Shown: positions 7,753-16,711 of the stretch, piece by piece
Position numbering within the stretch: position 1 is the stretch's first letter
How the letters are laid out: every line of letters starts with the position of its first letter
Assembly (NCBI GenBank): GCA_045600845.1
Contig: JAZRYR010000044.1
Coordinates: 1 to 64,000 of the forward strand
Direction of reading: 5' to 3'
From: RGIG5612 sp045600845
GTDB lineage: Bacteria > Bacillota > Clostridia > Lachnospirales > Lachnospiraceae
DNA: 64,000 nt
Translations under genes and position numbers: made by a program
The notes under the pieces: model-generated
The model's input: only the letters and a program-made list of their open reading frames with translations
What the model was told of the DNA's origin: nothing
The model's database searches: none

Positions 7753-9441
7753 CTACCATATCGGTTGTTCCGTTACCACAGTTGGCGTACCCTCCCGACT
7801 TCCTGAGCCATACGGGAATGCCAGAAAATCATCAATTAAAAGGCCGCTTTTTATTTCAATTTCCGAACCGTAAAGATTCTTTCCTGTTACCACATACTGT
7901 TTTTTCAATCGTCCGTTGTTGTCCTTCATAACGTAATCGCCTTCATCGTCGCTACGCACATACATTATCGGAATATACAGGCTGGTCGATGGTTCCTCGT
8001 CCTCATTTAGGATGGATACCTGACAATATTCGCCGATGGTCATCTTTGCCTCTGCATCATCCACAATGGCATCTACCGGATAATAAGAACAGTTTGGAAT
8101 TCCATAATACCCACTTATCGGCACTTCTCCGATTTCGGAAATCGTAGCTGTCGTCGAGGTTCCTGACTCGTAGGAAACCACATTTGCCTTGTCTCCCGGC
8201 TTAATCTTCCCGATACGAAGTTCGTCCACGCTGATGGTGATGGTGTAGTTTTCTGTTCCCTTAATGGTAATGACCGTGTCGCCTTCTGCACATTGTTCCA
8301 CATTCTTTACTTCGGTAACGGTGCCACTGACGGTAGCTTTCACTTCGCCAGTGGATGCAGTCAGCAGATTTTTCTGCAAAGTGATTTTTGCCAGCCTCAG
8401 GTCCTGCTCCAGCATATCTGCTTCCCGAGTGCTGTCTTTTATCAGCTGAGCCAGCTCTGCTCTGGTGTATAAATAATTTTCCGGATTCGGGTCATCTTCC
8501 GGATAGTGGATGATTTCCTCATACCTCTCATATTTTTCCGGTTTGCAGAAGGATGCTTTCAGATAATATTTTGTGTGGCTGGTCATGTGTCCTTTGGTTC
8601 CATCAAAACTCATGACGTTTTCCAGAATCCAATCTTCCTTCAATGGGTCTACTTCCACCCTCCGGTAAACCGGTTCGCCGCCGATTCCTTCTTCGCCATT
8701 TCCGTTATTCTCACTGCCCTCACTACTACCTAAGCCAATTTCTTCCTCGACCGTTTCCTCTTCTGTCTCCGGCTCGATCAGTTCATACTCATAAACAACA
8801 AGAGGAATCTTGCTTCCGTCAATTTCCACTTCTGCAAATTTCGTATCATTTTCATAGACGGTCAGCATTGCCGTTTTTCCATTTTCCCGGAGAAGTTTTA
8901 AAAACCCTGGCTCGATCTTTGTCTTCAGGCTGACAAGAAATGTCATTCCTTCTTCTTTGTAATCGGTATCCGTTATTTTTTCCTTAATCGCCAAAGGACC
9001 ATGGTCAACAATTTCAATGGTCGGTTGCGGTGCTTCCTCTTTCGGTTTCAGGTATTGATATCTCTTTGCGTCTCTTTTCGCCCGTTCTATCTGCGCTTCC
9101 AAAACTGCAATGCTGGCTTCATCCTGCTGTAATGTCAGCTGATATTCAATCGCATCGTATACCATCAGGGTATCTCCAACATTTACATAGTCCCCCGGTT
9201 GAACGTTAATGCTTTCTACCAAGGCGTTACGCAGTTTTACGTTCTGCGTCCGACCAGCGGAAACATTGCCACTATATTGAGAATTATCGCCCCACCAGGA
9301 ATCGTTCAGCGTGCTGACAGAAACCACATCTACCTTTTTATTGGTATTAAGAACACGCACTACAACAAGGGCCGCTATAATAGCTACCACAATTGCAGCG
9401 CTTATGATAATAATCTTTTTCCTTTTCTTTTTTTCTGTCAT
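7753..9441 (-). CDS. HlyD/MacA-like efflux adaptor protein (second of two)
   Basis: A 562-residue membrane-fusion-type adaptor. It has one N-terminal membrane helix (about residues 9-27) after a lysine-rich start, a biotinyl-lipoyl-like half (VQPGDYVNVGDTL), a helical region and a beta-barrel C-terminal half. An acidic, glycine-rich insertion near residues 225-260 (for example EETVEEEIGLGSSEGSENN) is unusual. The start codon overlaps the ATPase stop codon as ATGA, so the genes are translationally coupled. It probably bridges the permease to the cell wall or to substrate. Confidence 0.85.
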   Translation of the reverse strand: MTEKKKRKKIIIISAAIVVAIIAALVVVRVLNTNKKVDVVSVSTLNDSWWGDNSQYSGNVSAGRTQNVKLRNALVESINVQPGDYVNVGDTLMVYDAIEYQLTLQQDEASIAVLEAQIERAKRDAKRYQYLKPKEEAPQPTIEIVDHGPLAIKEKITDTDYKEEGMTFLVSLKTKIEPGFLKLLRENGKTAMLTVYENDTKFAEVEIDGSKIPLVVYEYELIEPETEEETVEEEIGLGSSEGSENNGNGEEGIGGEPVYRRVEVDPLKEDWILENVMSFDGTKGHMTSHTKYYLKASFCKPEKYERYEEIIHYPEDDPNPENYLYTRAELAQLIKDSTREADMLEQDLRLAKITLQKNLLTASTGEVKATVSGTVTEVKNVEQCAEGDTVITIKGTENYTITISVDELRIGKIKPGDKANVVSYESGTSTTATISEIGEVPISGYYGIPNCSYYPVDAIVDDAEAKMTIGEYCQVSILNEDEEPSTSLYIPIMYVRSDDEGDYVMKDNNGRLKKQYVVTGKNLYGSEIEIKSGLLIDDFLAFPYGSGSREGTPTVVTEQPIW

Positions 9442-10103
9442 TCCAGTCTTCCGTCTTTTATTACAACCATCCTCTTTCCAAAAGCCGCTATGTCCGGCTC
9501 ATGGGTAATCATAATGATGGTGATTCCTTCTTCATTAAGTTTTGTGAACAGGTCCATAATCTGCAGGCCTGAGGCTGTGTCAAGCGCTCCGGTCGGCTCG
9601 TCCGCCAGCAGGATTTTGGGATTGGTCACCATGGCTCTGGCAATTGCCACTCTTTGTTTTTGTCCACCGGAAAGCTGGTTTGGCAAAAAATCCAGACGGT
9701 CGCCTAAACCCATTTTTTCCAACGCCTCCTTTGCCCGTTCCATGCGCTCCTGCTTTGGAACACCTGCATACAGCAATGGCAAAGCCACATTCACCTGGGC
9801 AGTTTCCTTCGGCAAAAGGTTAAAGGTTTGAAAAACGAAACCGATCATCTTATTGCGGATGTCTGCCAGATCATTGTCGCTCTTTTTGGAAACATCTTCG
9901 CCATCTAAAATATATTCGCCACTGGTGGCCTCATCCAGGCAACCGATAATATTCATCAACGTACTTTTCCCGGACCCGGAATGGCCCATGATAACCAGAT
10001 ACTCCCCCTCTTCTACATCCAGATTAATGTCAAAAAGAACGGGTACCTTGATTTCTTCGTTGTCGTATTCTTTATAGATATTTTTTAAACTAAGCAGTGC
10101 CAA
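9438..10103 (-). CDS. MacB-type ABC transporter ATPase (LolD-like)
   Basis: A 221-residue ATPase with Walker A GHSGSGKST, the ABC signature LSGGQKQRVAIARA, Walker B LLADEPTGALD and the switch histidine in MITHEPD. The length and motifs match the MacB/LolD group that works with FtsX-like permeases. It lies 9 nt after the first adaptor gene and overlaps the second by four bases. It would energise the permease at 6434-7687. Confidence 0.93.
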   Translation of the reverse strand: MALLSLKNIYKEYDNEEIKVPVLFDINLDVEEGEYLVIMGHSGSGKSTLMNIIGCLDEATSGEYILDGEDVSKKSDNDLADIRNKMIGFVFQTFNLLPKETAQVNVALPLLYAGVPKQERMERAKEALEKMGLGDRLDFLPNQLSGGQKQRVAIARAMVTNPKILLADEPTGALDTASGLQIMDLFTKLNEEGITIIMITHEPDIAAFGKRMVVIKDGRLE

Positions 10104-10112
10104 AGCCGCCTC

Positions 10113-11444
10113 CTAGTATGCTATATTTTCAACACCAATTGCTCCTTCGACGGGCATCTCATTCATGTATCCTTCATCGGAAGACATCGATGGGTCCATG
10201 CTTCCGTCCACACCGTATTCGTCAATAAATTCACCGTCGGTCAGTTCCGGCTCGGCATAAACGGTGGTCGTAGCAGCTCCTGCCTTACATTCCTCACTTG
10301 GCCATGCGATAAACTCTTCTTCGGAAAGACCACTCTGAATTTCAAACTCATCCAGATTTTCGTCATATTTTCCTAAAACGACTTTTCTCTTTTCCAATTT
10401 TGCTCCATCTTTTTTTGCAGCCCATACATAATTATCGCCATTATCATCCCCCAGGATCCATCCACTGTTCAGCCAGATACCGCTTCTTTCCTCATCCTGG
10501 CCCAGGTCCGCTTCGATGGTCACATGCTGCCCCAGAAGCAATCCCTCGGTGATGTCCAGATTAACGTAAAACTCATACTTCGACGAGCTTTCTCCATTTC
10601 CGTAATAGTACATTCCCTCTTCCGGAGCTGTGTTCTGGGTATTAATAGATGCGATGGTTCCTTTCCAGATAAGCTTCTCATCGACTCTGGATCGGACAAT
10701 CACTTTCTCCCCATTGTATATATCCATAACGTTCTGTTCGCCGATTTTTCCTTTGATACGAAGATCGCCGTCCGCAATGACCGTCATAAAAACTTTTCCA
10801 CCATCCGGAGAATCGCCATAATTATCACCATTGATAATCGCATTCACGTCGGCAATATTCTGGACCGTTCCGTTCATACTAGCGTAAATCGTGGATTTCC
10901 CGATGGCATTCTTTTTGCTGTTGATATTCGACTGATTGGTTTTGATGTTATACTCTGCTTGAGCATTATCCGCCTGCAGCTGCTGAATCTGTGCAGAGTA
11001 GCCCAACTTATCCGCAGAATCTGCAGCTTCCATTAATTGATACAGCTGGCTGATCTGATCTTTGTTACTGCTGATCGTGGAATTGCTCTTTTCTATCTGA
11101 ATCTGCAATTCCTCAATTTCCAGATTGAGCTGATCCGTGTTATAAGAAAACAGCTGATCACCAGCTTTTACTTTATCGCCTTCTTTTACGAAGACCGTTT
11201 CCAGCTGGCGGGATACATCATATTCGAATTTTTCTGATTTCTGGGTTTCCACTACCCCGCTGTAACGATTCTGATAGGACCCGTTCATAAGTTCTTTTAT
11301 ATTCTGAACATAGATTTTTCCAGCCTTATTGCCATCGTTCCCCAGCACAATAAAAATAACAACTGCTGCCACAACGAGAACCGCCGCGCTGGCTGATGCT
11401 ATGATGATTTTCTTTTTCTTATTCATGTTCGTTTTCTTTTCCAT
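10113..11444 (-). CDS. HlyD-like efflux adaptor protein (first of two)
   Basis: A 443-residue adaptor with an N-terminal membrane helix (residues 13-33), lipoyl-like halves (VKEGDKVKAGDQLF and STIYASMNGTVQNI) around a coiled coil (about 100-170) and a beta-barrel domain. The acidic C-terminal tail is rich in Met, Asp and Glu. The ATG at 11444 follows GGGAGTG; the longer open frame upstream has no ribosome-binding site and reads through non-coding-like sequence. It is the first gene of the MacB-type operon, which has two distinct adaptors. Confidence 0.85.
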   Translation of the reverse strand: MEKKTNMNKKKKIIIASASAAVLVVAAVVIFIVLGNDGNKAGKIYVQNIKELMNGSYQNRYSGVVETQKSEKFEYDVSRQLETVFVKEGDKVKAGDQLFSYNTDQLNLEIEELQIQIEKSNSTISSNKDQISQLYQLMEAADSADKLGYSAQIQQLQADNAQAEYNIKTNQSNINSKKNAIGKSTIYASMNGTVQNIADVNAIINGDNYGDSPDGGKVFMTVIADGDLRIKGKIGEQNVMDIYNGEKVIVRSRVDEKLIWKGTIASINTQNTAPEEGMYYYGNGESSSKYEFYVNLDITEGLLLGQHVTIEADLGQDEERSGIWLNSGWILGDDNGDNYVWAAKKDGAKLEKRKVVLGKYDENLDEFEIQSGLSEEEFIAWPSEECKAGAATTTVYAEPELTDGEFIDEYGVDGSMDPSMSSDEGYMNEMPVEGAIGVENIAY

Positions 11445-11571
11445 AAGTTCACTCCCATTGATGATGCAGATACATTCTACCATACTTCCTGTGAATATTC
11501 TGTATCTTTTTCGTAATTTAGTGATCATCGTTCTGTTTACGGAATCAGTATATGCTCCTGCAATTCTACAT

Positions 11572-11600
11572 GAAAAAAGGGGCGCATGCAAAACGCCCCC
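11572..11600 (-). terminator. terminator of the arabinofuranosidase gene
   Basis: On the minus strand, GGGGCG and CGCCCC pair around a 9-nt loop and are followed by TTTTTT. It starts 27 nt after the stop codon of the GH51 gene and separates it from the efflux operon. Confidence 0.9.
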
Positions 11601-11626
11601 CAAAAAAAGAACTGAATTATTATGGA

Positions 11627-13108
11627 TTATTTTTCCAACTGAATCATGTTCCAAGAATGAGCGGATAATTTCACACCCGCTTTCACACATTTCTCAACAG
11701 GAACAACTTTTTCCATATTCTGGGCATCATTTACAGCCTGAAGGTCCTCGCCTTCCATGGCAACCTGTTTTACCACTTTGTAGGCCTCAAAGCCGCAGGC
11801 CTGAAGGTCTACATCGAATTCTTCCGCCAGAGAACGATTTACCAGGAATAAGGTCAAGGTCTTTTCGTCCTCGGAAAGAACAGCTGCTCCGTCCACATTT
11901 GGAATTTCGGTATGCTCTTTTGTATCATAAGTTCCGGCATCACAGGAAACCTTAAGTGCGGTTCCTCTTCCGTAGGTAGAAGTATACATGAACGGATAGT
12001 AAATGGTCTGCGCCCATGCTTCTCCGCCAACTTCGGTCATGATCGGAGCGATAACGTTTACTAACTGGGCCAGACATGCAACTTTTACGCGGTCGCAATG
12101 ATTTAACAGAACGATCATCATGCTGCCAACCATAACCGCATCTTCTAAGTTATATACATCCTCAAGTTTTGGAGGAGCGATCTGCCAAGGCTCGATTTTC
12201 TTGTCCTGATCGTTGCTATGGTACCAAACATTCCACTCGTCGAAAGACAGATTAATCTGCTTGTCGGTGCCTTTTTCCGCTTTCACTTCGTCACAGATAT
12301 TTTCTACCTGAGTAATGAAGGAATCCATATCTACGGCTTTTGCAAAGAACTCTGCCGTATCGCCGTCGCGGTTTCCGTAGTAGCTGTGGAGAGATAAATA
12401 ATCAATGTATGGATAGGTAGCTTCCAGAACGGTTTTCTCCCAGGTTCCGAAAGTTGGCATTTCCAGATTGGAACTTCCACAGGCTACCAGCTCGATGGAT
12501 GGATCCACCCATTTCATCATCTTCGCCGTTTCCGTAGCGATTCTAGCGTACTCCTCAGCAGTCTTTCCGCAGATCTGCCATGGGCCGTCCATTTCGTTTC
12601 CTAAACACCAGAGCTTTATGCCAAAAGGTTTTTCAAATCCGTTTTCTTTTCTCTTGTTGGCATATACCGTATCCGTATCCAAGTTACAGTATTCGACTAA
12701 CTGACGGGCTTCTTCCGGACCTCTGGTTCCTAAGTTCACCGCCATCATAACATCACTGTCTGCTCTCTTTGCCCATTCCTGGAATTCATCAATTCCTACC
12801 TGATTGGTCTCGATGCTTTCCCAAGCTAATTCCAGTTTTCTAGGGCGTTTCTCTCTAGGGCCAGTACCGTCTTCCCAGTTATAACCGGAAACGAAATTTC
12901 CGCCTGGATACCGTACGATCGGAACGTTTAATTTTTTAACTAAATCTAAAACGTCTTTACGGAAACCTAAATCGTCTGCCTCTTTATGGTCTGGTTCATA
13001 AATTCCGTTATAAACCGCTCTTCCCAGATGCTCGATAAAGGAACCGTAGATTCTCTTATCAACTTTACCGATGGTCTCTTCTTTGTTGAAGCTGATTATT
13101 GCTTTCAT
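11627..13108 (-). CDS. alpha-L-arabinofuranosidase, GH51
   Basis: A 493-residue GH51 enzyme without signal peptide, so cytoplasmic. It releases terminal arabinose from arabino-oligosaccharides or arabinosides taken into the cell. The catalytic acid/base is the Glu in LGNEMDGPW (about residue 173), and the nucleophile is the Glu in SFDEWNVWY (about 292). The TIM barrel is followed by a C-terminal beta-sandwich. The length is normal for the family. The start follows AGGAGAGG. It stands as a single gene between terminators. The substrate could include arabinosylated plant phenolics, but that is inference. Confidence 0.93.
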   Translation of the reverse strand: MKAIISFNKEETIGKVDKRIYGSFIEHLGRAVYNGIYEPDHKEADDLGFRKDVLDLVKKLNVPIVRYPGGNFVSGYNWEDGTGPREKRPRKLELAWESIETNQVGIDEFQEWAKRADSDVMMAVNLGTRGPEEARQLVEYCNLDTDTVYANKRKENGFEKPFGIKLWCLGNEMDGPWQICGKTAEEYARIATETAKMMKWVDPSIELVACGSSNLEMPTFGTWEKTVLEATYPYIDYLSLHSYYGNRDGDTAEFFAKAVDMDSFITQVENICDEVKAEKGTDKQINLSFDEWNVWYHSNDQDKKIEPWQIAPPKLEDVYNLEDAVMVGSMMIVLLNHCDRVKVACLAQLVNVIAPIMTEVGGEAWAQTIYYPFMYTSTYGRGTALKVSCDAGTYDTKEHTEIPNVDGAAVLSEDEKTLTLFLVNRSLAEEFDVDLQACGFEAYKVVKQVAMEGEDLQAVNDAQNMEKVVPVEKCVKAGVKLSAHSWNMIQLEK

Positions 13109-13166
13109 AACTTGCCTCTCCTATGTTTCTGCCGGCTTCGCGATATCCGGCGATTTTAAAACAGTT

Positions 13167-13190
13167 GGGCTGCGCAAATAAGCGCAGCCC
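13167..13190 (-). terminator. terminator of the thiolase/DUF35 operon
   Basis: GGGCTGCGC and GCGCAGCCC form a perfect 9-bp stem with a 6-nt loop. It lies 22 nt past the DUF35 stop codon on the minus strand. The following T run is short, so termination may be partial. Confidence 0.7.
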
Positions 13191-13211
13191 TGATGAAATC
13201 CATATTTAAAA

Positions 13212-13622
13212 TTATTCTTCGTCCAGATCGAAAATTACGGTGCTGTAACCGTCTCTCGGAATGATGGTCATATGTACGTCAACAGGAAGCTTTGCTAAGA
13301 TTTCTTCTCTGTTTTTCTTGTTGATTCCACGAACCATAGCATTTACTGCCGGTCCTTCTTCTACTTCAACAACACCGAATACATATGGCTTGATGTCTTT
13401 CATTTCATCTTTTTTCGTAATCGTTGCCGGCATAACGAACTGAAGGAGTTTTCCTTTTCCGCTCATTTCAATCCATTCCATATCTGCACATCCGCAGGTA
13501 TTGCATACCAATACTGGTGGCCATTCCACAGCGCCGCACTCTAAGCATTTACGTCCTGTGATTTTGCCTTCTTCTAAATTATCGTAATATGTTTTAACAA
13601 CTCTTTCTAATTTAACACCCAT
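13212..13622 (-). CDS. Zn-ribbon OB-fold protein (DUF35 family)
   Basis: A 136-residue DUF35-type protein. The zinc ribbon uses CLEC and CNTC (residues about 25-44) and is followed by an OB fold with GKGKLLQFV. Such proteins act as partner subunits of thiolases or acyl-CoA enzymes, bridging or channelling CoA thioesters. It lies 11 nt after the thiolase gene, the usual arrangement, so the two probably form a complex. Confidence 0.92.
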   Translation of the reverse strand: MGVKLERVVKTYYDNLEEGKITGRKCLECGAVEWPPVLVCNTCGCADMEWIEMSGKGKLLQFVMPATITKKDEMKDIKPYVFGVVEVEEGPAVNAMVRGINKKNREEILAKLPVDVHMTIIPRDGYSTVIFDLDEE

Positions 13623-13633
13623 GACAAACCTCC

Positions 13634-14932
13634 TTATTCTGCTGTGCGAAGAATGATTGATGCAAGATTCTGTGCGCCGCCGAAGCCTCTTAAGAACGCA
13701 GTCTTAGGAAGTTTCTTAACCTGACGAGCACCACACTCGCCTCTCATCTGCATAACTGCTTCGTAAATATCCGCCATTCCGCTGGCTGCATGAGCATGAC
13801 CAAAGGAGCATCTTCCACCATTTGTGTTGATTGGCTTGTCACCATCAAAAGCGGTACGGCCATCAATGAAGTATTTCCAGCCTTCGCCTTCTGGAAGGAA
13901 ACCTGCGATTTCCGCAGCGATGAGCTGGGAAGTAATGAAGAAGTCGTTTGCATAAAGAATGTCGATTTCTTCTGGTTTTACGCCGGTCAGTTCATATACC
14001 TGGCGAGTAGCTTCCTGGGTTCCGATAACTTCTACGTGTGGCTGATTTGCTTCACGGGTTGCATTACCGATACCTAAAACTTCGATACCCTTCTTATCTG
14101 TGAATTCCGATACCATTTCAGTCGGACAAACGATACAAGCAGCAGCGCCGTCACATTTCAGTTCCAGGCCGGAAGCTCTTAAGTTTCCGGACATCATCGG
14201 ATTGTAGAAGGATTTCATATATTCCATAACGTCGTCGAAACCGTTTTCTTTTGCGATTTCTTCGTAAGTCTTCTTGGAAATAGCTAATGGGTCCAGAACA
14301 GCTCCTCTTCTGGAGTTGATGGCCATATGGATTAAAGTATCATCCATCTGCTCATCGGTCAGACCGTATTTTGCCTTATACCATTCTGCGCCATCATCCT
14401 GGTGGATGTTTGGTCCACACATCATTTCACGGGTATAAGTATTATCATAGATCCATTTCAGAGATTCCTGGAATTCGAAGAAGTCAAATTTTCTTCTCAT
14501 GAAGGAAGGCTTTGTTCCGTCAACGATGGCATCGCCGAATTCTACACAGCCAGAAAGAACTACGTTGTATTTTCCGGAAGCTACTGCGTTAACCGCTTCT
14601 TCTAAAGCTAAATAACCGGTACAGCATGCTTCGGAATGATGGATGGAGCCTTTGCCTCTCATGCCAAACCACTCGGAAACCTGAATGTTTGGAGTAATGT
14701 AGTTTGAACAATAGAATGGGTTTGCTTCTCCATGGAAGAAATAATCAACATCCTTTGGACGGATGCCTGCATCTTCCATTGCCTTATATGCAGCATATCC
14801 AAAAAGTTCGCCTTCGGTTAAGCCGGCGGTTTCCGGATCGTCTAAGGTGTTCATGAATGGAGAACATCCAACGCCAATAATAGATACGCTTCTGCTGTAA
14901 GGATGAAGAGTCGTTTTGTTAATTGGATTCAT
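13634..14932 (-). CDS. thiolase family protein (acetyl-CoA acetyltransferase / SCP-x thiolase-like)
   Basis: A 432-residue thiolase-fold protein. The N-terminal half carries the nucleophile region HHSEACCTGYLALEEAV, and the C-terminal half has the NTNGGRCSFGHAHAASG histidine region and GFGGAQN. It is somewhat longer than biosynthetic acetyl-CoA acetyltransferases and resembles SCP-x-type thiolases that need a DUF35 partner, which follows immediately. The reaction is probably cleavage or formation of a 3-ketoacyl-CoA. Which acyl chain is unknown; steroid-like, aromatic-derived or polyketide-like thioesters are options. The start follows AAAGGA. Confidence 0.85.
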   Translation of the reverse strand: MNPINKTTLHPYSRSVSIIGVGCSPFMNTLDDPETAGLTEGELFGYAAYKAMEDAGIRPKDVDYFFHGEANPFYCSNYITPNIQVSEWFGMRGKGSIHHSEACCTGYLALEEAVNAVASGKYNVVLSGCVEFGDAIVDGTKPSFMRRKFDFFEFQESLKWIYDNTYTREMMCGPNIHQDDGAEWYKAKYGLTDEQMDDTLIHMAINSRRGAVLDPLAISKKTYEEIAKENGFDDVMEYMKSFYNPMMSGNLRASGLELKCDGAAACIVCPTEMVSEFTDKKGIEVLGIGNATREANQPHVEVIGTQEATRQVYELTGVKPEEIDILYANDFFITSQLIAAEIAGFLPEGEGWKYFIDGRTAFDGDKPINTNGGRCSFGHAHAASGMADIYEAVMQMRGECGARQVKKLPKTAFLRGFGGAQNLASIILRTAE

Positions 14933-15016
14933 AATTAATTCCTTTCTTCTTCACTTTTTATAATCAAATGATTCGTTGTTTTTTATAAGAATTCTCTTGT
15001 GGTTCGGGCCTGAGAA

Positions 15017-16567
15017 TTATTCTTCTTTGATTTCCGGAGCTTCTTCTACCGGAAGTTCTTCTGAAGCCATGGCAGCTTCTTTTTCCTTCACCTTTTCTGC
15101 GATGACCGCTTTGTAGCGAGCATAGGACTCTTCCAATTCCGCCATGATTTCCAAAGTCAGCTTGTTGGCTTTCTTTCTGTGATTCGTGAAGTGGCGCTTT
15201 ACATCAGATCCAAATTTCTTCAGGGAATTTTCCAGATTACGGCTTCTGCCGGCGATTTCTTTTTCAAACCGCTCGACACTTCTGGTCAGACACTTGGAAT
15301 AGTTTTTATACAGCTCATTCGTCTTGATTTCATAGTCTGCAGCAAGTTTCTTCGCCTCATCCTTGAACTTATCGTACAACTTCTTGCCTTCTTTTCCCAG
15401 GCCTTCCATGTCGTCTTTAAGTTCTTTCTTTTTCTCGTTATAGTATTTCGTAAGGGTAGCCGCATTTTCCATTTCGGCTGCGGTTTCCTGCTCTTCGTAG
15501 TTTAAGTAAACGGAGCCTAAAACTTCCAGATGTTCCTCATCTACGCCATAGGTGTTTTTAAAGATTTCAAAAGCAGACTGTTTCAGATACTTCTGGAATT
15601 TCTTTTTCTTTAACGCTTCGGAGTCCGCATTGATCGCATTTGCGATAGCCGTATCCGCAGGTTTTACGCGGAATCCCCTGGTTGCTTCGTCCACAATGAT
15701 ATTGTCCAGTTCGGTTTCCAGTACCAGTTGTGCACGGTAGGTAGCCAGTTTTTCCATTTCAGCTTCCGAAAGTACCGGCCAATCCGGATTCATTTTCCGT
15801 AGTTCGTCCAGAATAATCCGGGATATGATCAGACGGGCATACCATTTATGATCCGCAGGTACGACATACCAAGGAGTATTTTCCCGGGCCGTTTCGTTAA
15901 TGCATACCTCAAAGGCTTTCATGTAGTCATCCCAGTAGGCTCTCTCATCAATGTCAGAGGAGGAGAACTTCCAGTTTTTCTTTTGCGTATCAATACGGGC
16001 AATAAATCTTCTTGCCTGCTCATCTTTACTTACATTCAGGAAAATTTTTATAACACGGAAACTGTTTTCCCAAAGATAGGCTTCAAAATTCCGAATCTGT
16101 TTATAACGGTTGTCAATAATCTTATCCAGATCGATGCGGTCTGCCCAATCGTAACTTTCATAAATCTTGTGAACCTTCTGTACCAGAACATCTTCGTAAT
16201 AGCTGCGGTTTAAAATACTGATATGGCCTTTTTCCGGAAGTGCTTTCCAGAACCTCCACAGGTAATCATGAGCTTTTTCTTCTGCGGTCGGAGTTTTGAA
16301 ACTGTGCTCCGATACGCCCTGAGGGCTAAGGCAGGACAAAACCGCACGGACAGCTCCGTCTTTGCCAGCAGCATCCATTGCCTGGAAAACAAAAATAATA
16401 CCTTCTTTTTGTTCTGCAAACAGTTTCTGCTGATAATCATTTATTTCATCCAGATTGGCAATGAATTCCTGAATGGCTTCATGGCGTTCTTTAAATTCCC
16501 CTGTCTCCGCACAATCAAAGTTATTAATATTAAATGGTGCGGAGCCGTCATATTTATATTTTTGCAT
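15017..16567 (-). CDS. polyphosphate kinase 2 family protein with coiled-coil C-terminus
   Basis: A 516-residue protein. Residues 1-290 are a PPK2 domain with the Walker A-like FQAMDAAGKDGAV, the lid region SFKTPT, and NRSYYEDVLV. PPK2 enzymes transfer phosphate between polyphosphate and nucleotides; the subclass (AMP, ADP or GDP acceptor) cannot be read here. Residues about 330-516 are charged and helical, with long Lys/Glu-rich coiled coils, roughly doubling the length of a one-domain PPK2. The role of this extension is unknown; scaffolding or granule binding are guesses. The start follows GGAGATAT. It is a single gene. Confidence 0.88.
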   Translation of the reverse strand: MQKYKYDGSAPFNINNFDCAETGEFKERHEAIQEFIANLDEINDYQQKLFAEQKEGIIFVFQAMDAAGKDGAVRAVLSCLSPQGVSEHSFKTPTAEEKAHDYLWRFWKALPEKGHISILNRSYYEDVLVQKVHKIYESYDWADRIDLDKIIDNRYKQIRNFEAYLWENSFRVIKIFLNVSKDEQARRFIARIDTQKKNWKFSSSDIDERAYWDDYMKAFEVCINETARENTPWYVVPADHKWYARLIISRIILDELRKMNPDWPVLSEAEMEKLATYRAQLVLETELDNIIVDEATRGFRVKPADTAIANAINADSEALKKKKFQKYLKQSAFEIFKNTYGVDEEHLEVLGSVYLNYEEQETAAEMENAATLTKYYNEKKKELKDDMEGLGKEGKKLYDKFKDEAKKLAADYEIKTNELYKNYSKCLTRSVERFEKEIAGRSRNLENSLKKFGSDVKRHFTNHRKKANKLTLEIMAELEESYARYKAVIAEKVKEKEAAMASEELPVEEAPEIKEE

Positions 16568-16711
16568 ATATCTCCTTTCGGTTTTCTATCCTAAAACAAA
16601 TGCATTTAACACTTTTATTATATAGAATTTCTTGCGAAAATGTTAGATGTTTTTTTCAGTTTTTCATGACTGTTTTTCTCGTACATTCAACGTTTTTTCA
16701 TTTGTTGTTGT

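Noticed and set aside
11445..11690. A longer N-terminus for the first adaptor protein
   Set aside because: The extra 82 residues do not resemble an adaptor, and the ATG at 11444 with GGGAGTG directly precedes the expected membrane helix.
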